Below are positions 46,746-60,528 of a DNA stretch of 64,000 nucleotides, in pieces. The notes below the pieces were generated by a model that worked only from the letters and a program-made list of their open reading frames with translations, searched no databases and was not told the origin of the DNA. The DNA lies in assembly GCA_001465935.1 (NCBI GenBank), contig LNKV01000005.1, positions 248,001 through 312,000 of the forward strand, written 5' to 3'. The DNA is from Clarireedia homoeocarpa (lineage: Eukaryota; Ascomycota; Leotiomycetes; Helotiales; Rutstroemiaceae). Each line of letters opens with the position of its first letter. Position 1 is the stretch's first letter. The translations under genes and the position numbers were made by a program.

Positions 46746-49700
46746 ATAGTGGAAAAGAACCTATGCGTCAGGGATGGGCTGTAGGCTAGATGGATGGTTA
46801 AATCTGCCGGATTTTCGTGCAAGTACTATGGGATTGTTCTGAGTGTTGATTTCGGGCTACTTACAGAACATTATAGAAGACTCTCTTGCTCGGATAGAAG
46901 CATGGATTTGTGTAATGAGAGTATGACATTTAGATTATAGGATCCGAATCAGGATATTTACAGCAGTTATCTGCAAAGTAAGGTGATATGTTCTGTTAAT
47001 GGTCTAGAATCCGTGTTAGGTTTGAGGTAGTTCATAAAAGGACTTGTTAGATTCATCAAGTAGTATTTTGAAGCCCTTGGTCGCTCTCTTTTGAGTGGAG
47101 TGTCGATACGTGGGAGACGGTGTCCCTGGCGTTAATGTGTAGTTCTCTTCTATTTGTCGTTAGTCATCTACCATGGACGTCTAGCAAAAAGTAGACGGTG
47201 CAAGCGGCATGTGAATTCATTCACTCCTAATCGCTATTTTGAGGAGCAATCGTGGGATGTCATTTTTCAGAGATCCAAGATCTAGTGAATCTTCTGTAAC
47301 AAGATGAAATGCGACCTACAGTTCTTCAGAGCTTCTGCCTGGGTAAAAAGTAGTTCCTGAAAGTTAGTGGTGACTTGCAAATTGAGAAGGTTCCGCTCAG
47401 GTGGTCGTGGAGAAACTTGGCCTTGGAGGATGTGGGATGGAATGCAGCTGCATCACATAGTCGCAAACTTCGCGGGTGGCAGAGATGAGCTCGCTTTGAA
47501 CGATCAGGACATTTCTTTGAGATACCTCTATGATTCTAGATTGTAGACGATTGCACGTTGTGGTCCTCAGGGCAAACCCCACCTTCGTCCAACCAATGAT
47601 GCTTATGAGGATTTTCTGCTCATATAACAGGCTAGAATGGTATGTCGTGCAGCTGCAATCTCCGCGAACGATTTGTAACAAGCCTAGGGGATCTAACTAT
47701 TCCACTATGTTCACTTATAATTCTCACCACAGGAGACTGTATAAGCTTGACTCAGGATGATGCTTTGCTTCTCAGATAAGTGAATTAAACGCGCGTTTCA
47801 ACAGGTTCGTTGGGTGGTCGTCGACGGGAGTGTGGGGCTCGGGTATTTCTATCAGATCTCACTCGAACTTTGGGGGCAACCGTGCACGATACAAGGCGAC
47901 CTCGCGGCTAACTTCAACGTCGCCACCACGAAACTGTGGTATTGTCTGCATCAACTCGGCGACAGACTTGTCTTCGGCCAGTGAAGATCACATAGATACG
48001 AAGGATATGTTTTTTCAAGACCCATGGGAGAATAAGTTCGAGTATGAGGTGAGAGGACATATACTGTCCAAATGCTTCCACAATACATCTAGGAACGCAC
48101 CAATCGAGCCTTTTGTCTACCGTCGGCATCCATCACAACCGCAAACATACGACGCACTGCATAATTGATGCGAAATTGAATGCGGATGGAGGACGGGGCT
48201 CGATTCCACTGTTGCAAGAAGAAATGGTCCAAGCAACGACAATGTGAGACGGCTCCCATTCAACTATACGACGAAGTCCTGCGGCTTGCGACGAACACAA
48301 CTCTCATAGATCAAGAAGCGTTCACACTTGCATTGGAAGGAACCCGGTGCAGAGGCTGAATCTGCGAATGGATGAAAGGGGGGGAGGAATGAAATTATCT
48401 CAGTCATAACTCAAAAGAACAACGGAATTGAGGAATAAAGAAGAGGAGCACTGGGCGCAGAATCCCCGATAGATGGTTATAACTAGGAGATCGGACAACC
48501 AAGCGTTTCTTTAAGTGCCGAAAGTGTCCATGGTGGAATGAGACATAAAAGCGGCGAGGTTCACGGCAAGTGTGGATCTTGGAGAAATCCCGCCACAATA
48601 TCTTCACCTGCGCAAAGATAATTCAGTGCATAACTTTATATTCTAAGGAATACGGGCTGCAATTATATGAACACCATGAAGTCATGGTGGTATTCTAGCG
48701 CAGTATTCGATACAAAACTTCAATGTGTTCTGCAATCGGACCGTCATAGCCTTCGGGAAGCCGAAAATGGAGGCGGAAAAATGTATCGCTTTCGCTTTTG
48801 AATGTTAAGAAGTGTCTCACATTCATCAATTATCGTTCAATTTACACGACTAAGTGAAATTCTCTTGAATCGGAAAAGATGGCTCCATTTGGTTAAAGAA
48901 GCGGGGTTCTCAACACGCTGCCTAATAATCCTGGTCGATTTTCCCCTGTTCGGCGAAATCGGGGCGCGTAGATGACACGTAGTCATGTGAGCACTTAAAA
49001 TTGTGCCCGAAAATCTTTATGATTGGACAGTCAAGAAAATTATTGGAGAAAAGGAGCAACCCCTTCACTAGGATTCGCTCCTTTATACCAGGGTTACGTG
49101 TCTGACTTTGTAAAATAAATGTATCATGATGCGATGACTGTAGTAATGGTTGGGAAACAGTGCAGTACTGCTGATGCCCAGTCGCACTTCAAAATCGTGG
49201 ATATACCCACTTAGCTATAGCTGAGACTTCTCAGCTGAAGAGGAAATAGTACGCTGCATTGTACTGAGGTCAAATCTCTTTCTGCTCGCAGTCCATCTTT
49301 CTTTGCTCTATTATCCTTCGATAGGACGGAGCCCTCTTATACTATGTCGTATGTGGCTCGTTTTACTGGATACTAAGCCAAATGTATAGCAAGAGCATTG
49401 TTTGCCATCTTGCTGACTTCTTCTTGAGCTTAAACATCTTTTCTTGTATGGATACCCTCCATTCCTATTGATTTAAACGTGCGAAACTTGACACATTATA
49501 TCCTGGATTCCTGGATGCTTATCGACATAACAAAGACATAATGCTCCTATTGCCGCATCATCGTCCCGCTAAATGACCATTTATTTATCTCTTCACTTGT
49601 CGAGCGTACTCAGCCATAATTATGCTATCCATTTCTGATGGTGGTTCGCAGATCCATATGGCAGATCTATGGTGCCTTATTAAGACCAGTCGTATAGTAG

Positions 49701-51983
49701 GAAGCCATATTTTCTTCATCTCCCTTCTTCACTTCGCGCAGTCTATTAACGTATCTATCGTGATCACCGCAGAATTAACGTGAGCTTATCTTTAATCGCG
49801 ATTTCGTCAAGCGTGGGTGTCGAGTCCTTTACCCCTATTCCATGCCGCACTTCATTCAACGAAGTCTCCTTTCGATATGTCCTCGATATGTCCTTGATAT
49901 CTCGTCGATTGTTATGCCTGTCGAAGCTTTGAATATCATCATAAGCGAAACTTGGGAATATTCATTAGCAGATGATGAATACATCACAGCCGCCAGCCAC
50001 CAAAGATGGACCGCAAATACATCAAGTTATAGCAGATTGTCGGAATAGCATGAGTTGAACACACGATGAAACAAAGCTTCATACCTGAGATCCATATGTA
50101 TCTTGCTCTTCCATTGTATTCTCTACATCCTCGCAGGCTGAGAGATTCTGTGGCTCAGCAACGGGATTGGGGTGTATGTTTCGTTTAACTTCCCTAAACC
50201 GTCATTATCGACCTAATACATCGAGCGAATCACACCGCATCCTTAGGACTGATGCCCTAGGACTGATGCATAACCTCATCGTCTCATACTTGCTATCTCA
50301 GAGAAGTTCGTCTTATGATCATCACCCAAAATACAACGCTGCGCAAAGAGATGCACAGTGGGTGCAACAGCTTGCACCCAGTCAGACTGCTGCATCATCC
50401 TGTTGTTAGTTATTGGTAGGACTTATCTGTCGCAGCGATTATACAGCACCTAGAACTTACAATCCTTTTACCCGAAATTTCCATTTGTACCCAACATCCA
50501 TCTGATTCTGCGCTAATCCGAAAGCCTGATGATGCATCGCGTCTCCTATGAGAACAGTTATCTGCGAACGGTCTGTATGGATTGGCAGCTTCGTTGTTAT
50601 CAATCAGGTTCAATTCTCATCGGCTTTTTAGGTTCGTTCGCGTGTTGTGCCCACCAGGGAACGCGCAATACACGAACTGAGACACTAATGATTGTCCTAT
50701 GTAGCTGCATTCGCAATAATGGCTCGCTTCCGACGTGGCCTGACATCTATTCGCACATTGCGGGGATCCTTTCCGACCCAGCACGTTCTTAGCCTGCCAC
50801 CCCCTCCCGAAACACGAAGCAAAACCACAAATGAGATTACATACTGGTATCCGATTCTCAAGAGCGCTTCAAAAGCTATATACCACCAACCATACACATG
50901 AAGTGTTGCCGATGAAGAGAGATTCTCATTTGCAATCAGGGACGCTTAGGTTACTGGATGGAATACACAAAGCCTTTCCATACCGTCACATTCGCATTCG
51001 GACACACAAATCACCAGTAATTCACGGCGAGGAATTGTATTTTACAATAGCAAATTCTCACAACGCCTTCATATCAGAAACCGGGAAGCTGCCGGCGGCT
51101 AACCTGGTTAATAACACATTGCAGGTCGAATCTACCACACCGAGCGAAACAATGTGAACTATCTTTGCCGCATAATTCTTACCGAATACTACCCAGGAAC
51201 CTTTCAATCTAGTCTTTACTCCATTGAGTATTACGCTGATGATTATTCCAGCAGCTCATTTTCGTAAAATTTAATCATAACAGTTTCAACGAACTTTACC
51301 GCTGCGCATCTTTAACACATAGAATTCCGGGGTATGGTCATCTACGATTGTCTACCCCTGAAGACTAGGATCATCTCATCTTTTTTATACTCAAATCCGC
51401 AAGACGCGGATACAAAGCTAGCCAACCGAATTCGCCTTCCACACCACCAATCCACCTCCACAGGTCCAGCCAACTTTCCATTGGAAGCTAAGACCCTTGT
51501 TCGTATGTCTCATTCGATTGCTATTCCTCTTCCTATCACATTCTGTTTACTCTTTTATGAGTCCCTGTTCCAACGCCCGAGTCGAAAGGCTTTTCGATAG
51601 ATTTGGTCAAGCAAGCAGAGTTTTCTGCAAACAGACTTTCAAATCGCATGTAAACAACACTTTTCATGCTTCTGATTGCTTCTGCCATGGTTGTCTGTCA
51701 TCCGGTAAGTTGCAGTCTCTCTGGGATGGCACTTAGATTCTCGTCCAGGCCGAAGCTCAAATCATAACACCAGCAATAACATGACAAAAATATGCACTTC
51801 GACGCTTGGGTACTTTCTGCTCTCTTGTTTTTACGTCTATGATGTCCCTCAATGTACTGAAAATATTCTATAAGGATAGTATGCCTTTTACTCTGGGAAA
51901 GTATTCGCGACTCAGTTGCTTTGATCTCATCAACTAAATGATGCTCTACTTACCTCGTCGCCTTATGAGATAATCAACTCACG
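46746..51983. other. Gene-poor region, 5.2 kb
   Basis: Apart from the decayed minus-strand gene at 47397-48180, only short unconvincing frames. 50719-50901 encodes a 60-codon basic frame of unknown meaning. No repeats of note. Confidence 0.45.
47397..48180 (-). pseudogene. Decayed minus-strand gene, family unknown
   Basis: Two protein-like blocks on the minus strand. The upstream one (about 47850-48000) reads LAEDKSVAELMQTIPQFRGG and VSREVALYRARLPPKFE, preceded in the same frame by two TGA stops. The downstream one (47397-47681) reads IIGWTKVGFALRTTTC and ISATREVCDYVMQLHSIP and ends in a Pro/Ser/Thr tail. Between them no single frame is open and no clean intron is evident. I do not recognise the family. 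Confidence 0.35.
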
Positions 51984-53013
51984 ATGGCTAAACAGACTCT
52001 GTTCCAGTGTAGTGTACCAGGCTGCGGAAGGGTGCTAGCTACTAAAGCTGGCATTAAACATCATGAGAAGCTTACTCATAAAGAGGAGCTCTCAATATGT
52101 CCATACTGTGCGAAGAAGCTTAAACTAATCGGACAGCATGTGAATCGGGTACATCAAATAAACAGACGCGGTAATAATACTTTTCTTTTCTTTTTCTCAT
52201 CTATGCTCGCATCATATATGGGAATTCCTAGCTAATATGTGCACGGCTCGTCTCTTAGTTCCCTCACGTCGCTGTCGCAGAAAAAACGCATATCCGCTCC
52301 CGACGATTATACAGGCCCTTCCCTCTCCTCTTCACCTTGCAGAAACTACGAGCCCGTCGTCTTCTAGAAATCCGTCACCAGCTGTCGATGAGACAGAATA
52401 TGGCGTCGCAGACTTCGATACTATTTCTACATCTACGAACATCACATCAATACCACCATCACCAATAATAGAGCATTCACAAGGTCTCGAGCAGACTCTG
52501 AGTCTGCCTTACTTTGACTTGGACTTGGACTTGGAGACACAGCATTATCTTAAGCTTAAGATCGAGCCCGGCATTGGATATATAGAAGACGACGCGTTCT
52601 GCACATACAACACAACACCTCCGCCTTATAATTTTCACCTCATCGATCAATCACTTCCCAACTACAACCCACTTATCTCCAACCACACTTCCTTCATCGC
52701 TACTTCCTTTACGTCCTCCTATTCCACCTCAAATGACTGCGACGAACCCCTGCCAAGCATCGAACCTCCTTCACCAACGTGGACCTACGACTCACCGTCC
52801 CTCTCCCCAACCCCGAGCTCATCCAGATCACTAAGTCCCTCCGTCAGTCCCCAAAACTACAATAGAATGATCAAAAACTCTCCCAGCCCCTCCATGGAAC
52901 TCGACGATCTACTTCCCAGCGACAATGACGATGACGAAGATATTCAGTACACGTTGGCTTGCATCGAGTACAAAGATGTATACGATATATGCGGGAGTTC
53001 TGTATGGCTTTAG
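51984..53013 (+). CDS. C2H2 zinc-finger protein, 313 aa
   Basis: Exons 51984-52170 and 52259-53013, with an 88-bp GT..AG intron and a GCTAAT branch site. Residues about 9-32 form a C2H2 finger (CSVPGCGRVLATKAGIKHH, C-x4-C-x12-H-x4-H). Residues 39-57 form a second, shortened one (CPYCAKKLKLIGQHVNRVH, C-x2-C-x9-H-x4-H). A basic patch at the junction (RRVPSRRCRRKN) could be a nuclear signal. The rest is Ser/Pro/Thr-rich and acidic (DDLLPSDNDDDEDI), as in activation domains. Probably a nuclear regulator. It is isolated between two gene-poor stretches. The target is unknown. Confidence 0.75.
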
Positions 53014-54035
53014 TTTGGAGTCCTGTTAAACGCGTTCAGGAAGGACATAAGTTAGGAATACAAACTGTCTGATGGACTTGTTCAGGAGAGTCGGAATAAC
53101 GCGGTTATTAGAGTCCTTTTGGTAGTGTTTTTTGGGGGGAGTTTCCCGACTCGTTTAAACTTAGTGAGTCCTTACGAGGAATCCGGTATGGAATGGAAAA
53201 TGGGTTGGCAAAAATGTTTGTTTATGATGACGAAATGAATGCTTGTATGTATTATACCAAAATATCTTCTTATAGCTATTTTCTGGGTGGGCGGACGAGG
53301 CGTTAGGTCAGCGGTTTGGGCTAGCGCTGTGTATCTGATATCTGAGTATATGGTCGTGGTGAGTTTGGTAGCGTGTGTGTTTGATTCCAAAAAATGTATT
53401 CATAATGGTATTTTATATTTCCTACATTTGGCCTTTATATATAAAAACTGCAGCCAAATGAAAATTTCAATATCGAGAGGATCGCTGATACCTACCCTAC
53501 TGCTCACTGTTGCCCAACATAGTTCTACACATACAACCTCATCCCGGACCCGAGTCGCACAATTTTACAAACGAACGCAAGACTCGAAAGCCGGAGATGC
53601 AGTACTACATCTCACCAGATCATATACCCACCTATCTATGCAGTGTAATCATCGACTCAAAAAGTTGCCAGCCTTACTGTTTGTTACTTAGCGAATCCTG
53701 GTTCCTGGCCGGGAAATTGTTTGAATCGTGACAGTGTATCCGAGAGAAATTATATTGGCAGATTAATCGTATACCGGCTGCAGAAAAGGAGTGCAATATA
53801 TATATTTTCTTTTTGTGTACTTGATATAGATAATACGTTATTAAATCAAACTTTATATTGCTATATTTGGCTTCTAGATCTCTGCTCTGAACAACACCTA
53901 CCTACCTATCATGAAGTAGACCAGTTATTCACATCACAACAAAGTAACCGCTGCAAATTTTGCGGACATCCGCATCCTCATCTTCGATATCCAAGCTGCA
54001 TACAGCTGGATCCGTAATCTTACTATACTAGTAAC
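53014..54035. other. Intergenic, 1 kb
   Basis: 3' flanks of two convergent genes. Frames at 53239-53691 have no protein-like signature. Confidence 0.5.
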
Positions 54036-56856
54036 CTAAGTAAAAGTGACTTCAACAACCACACTTCCTCCACTAAGATCGACACTCCACCCCCCTCTTG
54101 CCGCCTGCAAACCCACAGCCTTCGCACTTCCCACAGAACCCACCTGCGCCGTCTTTACTACTCTCAAAATAGTCGAATTAGCCTTCGCCATAGTAGGTAC
54201 ACTCGCCACACTTGGCGCAACCGTAACCTCCAGCTTTTCCCCATCATAAACCACTTTCTCAATCGCTCCAGCATCCACTTCCACTCTGACTCCCATCTGT
54301 GCAATATAAACCCTCCTCCTTACTGGATCCCTTGGCTCTACCGTCCAACCAGGGCTACCTAACGTTAAATGCCCTCCAAAAGCAACTAAGCCTAAGCTGA
54401 ATTCCTTATCATCGAGAACCCACGTCCCGGAGCCTAAGGCTAAGCCTAGGAAGTTTGGCCCGTAGTCCCCGCTATACGGATCCCAGATAAGCGTATCGGG
54501 CCATGTGTGAAAGGAGGCGGATGCGAACCCACCTTGATCGATATTTGATAAGGGTCCGCTGATACCGCCGAAGCCGACGCGAAGGAGGTGAGTGAGATTG
54601 GGGTGGGATTCAAAGTGTGAGAGGAGGGGAAGGGCATTAAGTCCTGATCCGTAGTGATGTCCTTGGCGTTCGTAGCGTTGTATCTTGCCACCGTAGCTGT
54701 GAGGAAGGAGAAGTAAGTGAATGTAGCTGGGGATTTAGGGGAATGGTTGCTGAGGGAGTAGGGACTATAGGACACGTGTTCGATTGGATGAAGGGGAGAT
54801 ACGCACATATTATCCCAGTATCTTCTAGCGTTTCCATTCCAGCACCAGTGGCTCACTGTAGGCATGTAACCCAATATCGTGTTGAGAGTTTTCGATGTTG
54901 TTGTTGTTAAGTTGAAATATCTAAAAGTGATCATAATGAGCACAGTTACTATGCAGCAGGTAAGAGATCTTACTTAGACCAGTAATAGACTCCTTCCTGA
55001 CCAGTTGAGTCCCACGCCATTTCACTTCCAAATGGTACAGCCTGTGTATCCCACAGCAATGCCCGTTTCTTCATTGCAGCCTCGAGTGTTGTAGCTTGTG
55101 ATGTAAGGCCTTCATTCTCCAAGTCGTCCAGAAGTCTGCCGAAGACAGTCTCACCCATCATGCCGACGTCAACGTAAGGCACATTCTTACTCGTGACATA
55201 TATAACAGTATTGTAAGCCTGGTTCAAATACCACTGCCAAGTCTGCTTTTTGACAATATTTGGATAATACCTAGCAACACGATAAAGCGACCAATATGCC
55301 CCGGTAACATGAACATAGTCATAAGCCCGATCTGTTGCGTATGCATTGGCCTTGTTCCAACTCCACCAATTAGTCCAATCAATCGAAGAGTCGTACTTGT
55401 AGGAAATGGCACCAGGCTCGTAGAAAAAGACACTCTTTCGAACACTAAAGTCTGTATTCTGGACGCTGCCCCACAGAGTGTTTGTAACAAAGTCCTCTAA
55501 CTTAGTGACTTCATCTGCATTTGGCGAGGCTGCTTGTTTCATCGTTGCAGCAAGGTACGATCCAGCTCCAGCTTCATCGCTTAGTCCCGGGATCCAGGCT
55601 CGGGGATCTTGTAGAACTAATTGGTTGGCCGAGCGATCATAAGATAGGACAGAAGGAGCGCGGTCGAATGGATCACTTGTATTAGAGAACCATTGGTTGG
55701 TGGTAAGAAATTGTCCTAGGTCATGTACAGTTTCAGGTGCTGATTTGGTTATGTAGTAATGAATGGTTTGATTGACATTGTTTGCATAACGAATCGTAAC
55801 CCTTACTCGACCCCAAACAGCTGAGCTAGGGGTCAGACTATACGTGTTGGAAGCTATTTCGGAGAATGTAATCGCATCAGCGGGAGATGTTTCAATCGTT
55901 GAGACTGTAGAGTTGTGCCGAAGAATGAGTTGAGCTATCAAATCCTGTGGTATGATATATCCTGGCACACCAACAGCAAGGGGTGTACCAGTTGCCTCGA
56001 CTGTAGATTCAATACTAGGAATATCAGTCGCGACTGAGAATCTGAGGCCGTGACTAGTTGATTTACCAGGCGCAAGAATAAGTGAAGTGGCTGGATTCCA
56101 AGGGACGGTGGATTTCCATTCGTTCTGGGCATACGCCAATGTATAGACTTCCCATGAATAGAACCCTTCAAATGTTTGACTCTGATAATACAATGGGGTT
56201 TGCGCATTCTCCTGCAAAAATCTCCACCCCTCAAAAGGTGTTTGCCCCAAAGGTGTGACAACCAGAGCAGGTCCAATCCCACTCAGTGGCGTAACACGCA
56301 AATACCCGCCACCAAGACCGATATTTGGGTCAACAAAAGAACATGTCTGTTGAGTTGCCAACGCTGTTCTACCTGTGAAGATGCTATTGAACTCAATTGG
56401 AAACCCAAGGGACCCAATCTCAATGCTTTTATTGCCAGTGTTCGTAATTGAGAAGTTGAGTGTTACATCCGCACCAGTTGTAGACCAGGAACGTGTGATA
56501 TTGAGTGGAAGGCCCGAGGGCAGAGTCGGTGAGAGGTTGGAGGTTGAACTACCTGTGGATATCACGGACTTGCGAGCTGCAGCTGAATCGACATCTGTCC
56601 AGAGAGTGGCTCCAACCTGACGATACCGGATTGTGATATCCCCCAAGTGGTAATTACCATTGGCAGATCTTTGTGATAAGACATCAAACGGAGAGAAATC
56701 AAATGAGGGAAGTGCTCGTGGCTGTAATGAGGCCAAAGTTTGACTAGAAGCATTTAGCTTCACGTTCAAACTTGTAGAGCTGAATGATATATATTGGGCA
56801 GCTATCAAAACAGTGAATATGTTGACCAGAATAGCAACTCGTGCGAGGGTACACAT
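54036..56856 (-). CDS. Secreted DUF5695-like, six-hairpin-glycosidase-type protein, 885 aa
   Basis: Exons in transcript order: 54974-56856, 54807-54920 and 54036-54696; introns of 53 and 110 bp keep 886 codons in frame. A signal peptide (MCTLARVAILVNIFTVLIAA) targets secretion. The N-terminal half is beta-rich (residues 60-330, with ITNTGNKSIEIGSLGFPIEF). The C-terminal half is helical and Trp/Tyr-rich (DWTNWWSWNKANAYATDRAY, GAYWSLYRVARYYPN, SHWCWNGNARRYWDN), as in (alpha/alpha)6 glycoside-hydrolase-like folds, and a beta tail ends the protein. I place it with the DUF5695 family of presumed glycosidases by memory. Catalytic acids and substrate are unknown. Confidence 0.75.
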
Positions 56857-57762
56857 CTTTTGTTTGCGTGCCCGAGTTCAACAAGCGCCTCTGAGTTGTG
56901 CTGAGAATTTGACTTGGACAGGAATTTTGCTGGCGTGAGAAGAAATTGGAGCGTTGTTCCAAATCAAGACACTTATCCTTAGCGATGGCCAAGATCTGAA
57001 GCATCGTGTTGTCTGCCATGTTGTGGGCTTAGGCGATCAACCTCCTTGAGATGTGGTTGGAGCGCAAGTGAAGGACCGAAAGTACAGTATCTAGCAAGTG
57101 GAATTACCTCAGTTGTGGACTTAATGCTCCTTAGTGAGTTCACAAACGGAAAATAGCATCTGAACTTCGGTAGTAATACAGCGCTTGCATCTGCGGGGTA
57201 AGATGATCTGCACCAACTTAACGGCAGTGGCATGCAGGAATTGGATGGTTCTGCCACCCGAGATGCATGTACGCCATTAGAAGCTCTCAAAGGAGAAACT
57301 ATCAACTTATACCGCACCGAGCCAAACGTAACGGATGAATCAATTCCGTCTGCAAGCTGAGAAGCGAAGTTTATGGAATATCATGGGAGTACCCCTCGAT
57401 AGGTCAGTAGACCAATGCCACCTCTAACGACAGAAAGGAGTAACGGTAGTACAATGGCTCGAATGATGAGAGCGAGTCAATGGGATATCGAAAAGAACAA
57501 AGATCGCAAGCTGATGGATGAGCCGAGCTATATACAAGAAATAATGTTAGCAGAACGATCGAAGACGAAGATGCTACTTTGACACTGGGGGCCATTTCGT
57601 GTGGCGCAAATATGTGGCTGAATTAATTGTCATGTGAGAGTCTTATCGGCATGGTCCGGGCTCTGATAAGTTGCAAAAAATAATTTCTCAGATCAGCTCC
57701 GACGAAGAATAGACCTCCAACATCATAACAACGCCATCATATACCTTCACTAATTCTTAACA
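56857..57762. promoter_or_regulatory. Divergent intergenic region
   Basis: Separates the secreted protein (minus) from DBP9 (plus). A 63-codon minus-strand frame (57404-57595) starting with a hydrophobic signal-like stretch (SSSIVLLTLFLVYSSA) could be a tiny secreted peptide but has little support. Frames at 56979-57317 look non-coding. Confidence 0.4.
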
Positions 57763-59684
57763 ATGAAGCGCAAATTGGACGCCAATGATGTTCCTGTGCC
57801 TACTCAGGAGGCTGAAACGACAAAAGATGCCAACACTTTCGCAGATTTAGGACTCGATGCGCGTTTGCTGCAAGGGATCGCAAAGCAAAACTTTCAAACA
57901 CCAACGCTTGTACAAAGTAAAGCAATCCCACTCACCTTGGAAGGACGAGATGTATTGGCTAGGGCGAAGACCGGATCAGGAAAGACAGCTGCGTATCTGC
58001 TACCCATTTTGCACTCGATATTAAAGCAGAAAGAGGTTTGTGCAGCGCATTGAAATAGGAAAAGCTCAGGCTAACTGGTGGTTCCAGGCTTCCCCTACCC
58101 AATGCATATCCGCTTTGATTCTAGTACCTACTCGTGAACTTGCAGAACAAGTTTATAAGAGCGTCGACGCATTCGCGGCATTTTGCACCAAAGATATTCG
58201 TGCCATCAATCTTACACAACGAGTGTCTGATGCTGTGCAACGATCGCTGCTCGCAGATTCTCCAGATATTGTCATAGCTACACCCGCGAGAGCTTCATTA
58301 AACATCAACACTTCTGCGCTATCCCTCCAAAGCCTTACACATTTGGTAATCGATGAAGCGGATTTGGTTCTATCATATGGTTATGACGAGGACTTACAAA
58401 ATGTTGCAAAGAGCATGCCTAAGGGTGTCCAGACGGTGCTGATGAGCGCCACTCTTACAAGCGAAGTCGAGACTCTCAAAGGACTGTTTTGCCGGAACCC
58501 TGCGGTGTTGAAGTTGGAGGAGGCTGAAGAAGAGGGGGAAGGCGTTAGTCAATATGTTGTGAAGTACGTATCCCTGCAATTGCCCGTCTTTATCAGTGCT
58601 GACTTATTTTAGATGCGCCGAAGATGAGAAATTCCTTCTAGTTTATGTCATATTCAAGCTCAAACTCATCAAGGGTAAATGCATTATATTTGTCGGAGAT
58701 ATTGACAGATGCTATCGATTGAAGTTGTTTTTGGAGCAATTCGGCACGAAGAGCTGTATTCTGAACTCACAATTACCGGTCAACTCGCGTATTCACGTCG
58801 TTGAAGAGTTCAATAAAAACGTTTATGACATCATAATCGCTTCCGACGAGCATGAAGTATTAGGTGATGAAGATGAACCTAAGTCGGAAGAGGCTGTAGG
58901 AGAGGAAAATGATGCTGAGCATGGAGAAGATAGAGAGGAAAACAAGAGCGCCGAAAAGAAACACAAGGAGCCTTCGAAGAAGAAACAAAAGACGGGCAAG
59001 AAGGATAAAGAGTATGGTGTCTCGAGAGGTATCGATTTCAAAAATGTCGCCTGCGTCCTAAATTTCGATCTTCCCACATCGTCGAAATCGTACACACATC
59101 GGATTGGTCGGACTGCCCGGGCAGGTCAAACCGGCATGGCGTTGTCATTCGTTATACCGGCGGATCAATATAGGAAGCACAAACCTACGAGTATCGAGTC
59201 AACGAAAAATGACGAAAAAGTACTGGCGAAAATCGTCAAGCACCAGGCAAAGAAAGGAAAAGAGGTCAAGCCATATCACTTTGATATGAAGCAAGTAGAT
59301 GCATTCCGGTATCGGATGAACGATGCCCTGCGCGCCGTTACTGGCATAGCCATCCAAGAAGCCAAGACTCGTGAGATCAGGCAGGAGCTGATGAAGAGTG
59401 AGAAACTCAAGCGACATTTCGAGGAGAATCCAGGAGATCTGTATCACCTTCGACACGACGGCGAGTTGCGTCCTGCTAGGGTACAGGCGCATTTAAGACA
59501 TGTTCCGGACTATCTGCTTCCTAAGAGCGGCAAGAAAGGAATCACTGGCGGGGATGTGGGGTTTGTGGGCATCAAGAAGACGACTGAGAATAGAATAAGG
59601 AAAGCTAGGATGGCGAAGAAGGGACGAGGAAATGGTCGGAAGTCCGATCCTTTGAAGACTTTCAAGGCGAAATCGAAGAAGTAA
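57763..59684 (+). CDS. DBP9: ATP-dependent RNA helicase DBP9 (DEAD box), 606 aa
   Basis: Exons 57763-58035, 58088-58563 and 58613-59684; introns of 52 and 49 bp, 607 codons. All core motifs are seen in order: Q-motif region FQTPTLVQSKAIP, motif I AKTGSGKT, Ia PTRELAEQ, Ib TPAR, II DEAD, III SAT, IV CIIFVGD, V SRGIDF and VI HRIGRTARAGQ. A long Glu/Lys-rich insertion between motifs IV and V (about residues 365-420) and a basic C-terminus (KKGRGNGRKSDPLKTFKAKS) match the DBP9/DDX56 subfamily. DBP9 works in the nucleolus on 27S pre-rRNA during 60S subunit maturation. The length is normal for fungal DBP9. No lesion is seen. Confidence 0.93.
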
Positions 59685-60528
59685 ATAGTCAGCATTGAAT
59701 AAAATACCACTTAATGAGGTCGTAGGTTTGTGGAATATACTACGTAGATTGGTGAAAAATCCTCGCTGTCATTAATGCAACGAAAGTCTACCCAGAAACT
59801 CACTTTTCCATGGCTCACGATATGGTGACCATAATTTGGATGAAACCTGTTGCCCTAGTGGGCCCAACCATATTCAAAATGGGGAGGAATTTCGCTGATG
59901 GTTCGCTGGCTTTTGCAACTTTTCTCATCAGTGTTAAGAAATATTCGATGCTAATACTTCTAAATAATGCTATTCACCCATTTTCTATTCAACCGCGGTA
60001 AGTGATGGTAGCCACTCGACGCGCGTTTAGGGAGAAGATGCTGCCACATATCCTCATCACATATCCTACAAACCCTTGGATGAGAGCTTGTGACTCACAA
60101 AACAACGACCAATTCAAGTAGTATCACGTGGCAATTCTCATATCTTTAGAGGAGCTGTTCATCTCGTGGTATCCATGCTGAGTTCACCTAAGCAAGTGAA
60201 ACCTTACTCTTGGAACAGTCACCACTCACCAGGTTCATCGAAACAGTACCGCAAAGTGTGAGTCACCTGACAGAGTGGTCTACATTATTCATTGAGAAAC
60301 GTTTGCAAATATCAAAACAGGACAGGAAAGTGTGAATAACCTGACAAAGCAGCTTACAATGGTCTTGAATAATATTTACATTCGTCAGAGCAGCACAGCA
60401 AAAGTGTGGATAACCTGACCAAGAAAAAAAAACCTGATAAAGCAGTCCCAAGTTGCAGCTGATTATCTTTCTCTCATCAACTCATCCAGCTTCCCAATAT
60501 TTTCAGCTTCTTCAAATCAGACTTCAAC
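59685..60528. promoter_or_regulatory. Upstream region with degenerate repeated element
   Basis: Three related segments occur near 60253-60277, 60327-60349 and 60398-60421: AAAGTGTGAGTCACCTGACA, AAAGTGTGAATAACCTGACA and AAAGTGTGGATAACCTGACC. They are spaced about 70 bp apart, upstream of the small gene at 60529. They may be regulatory sites or a decayed tandem duplication. Confidence 0.6.
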
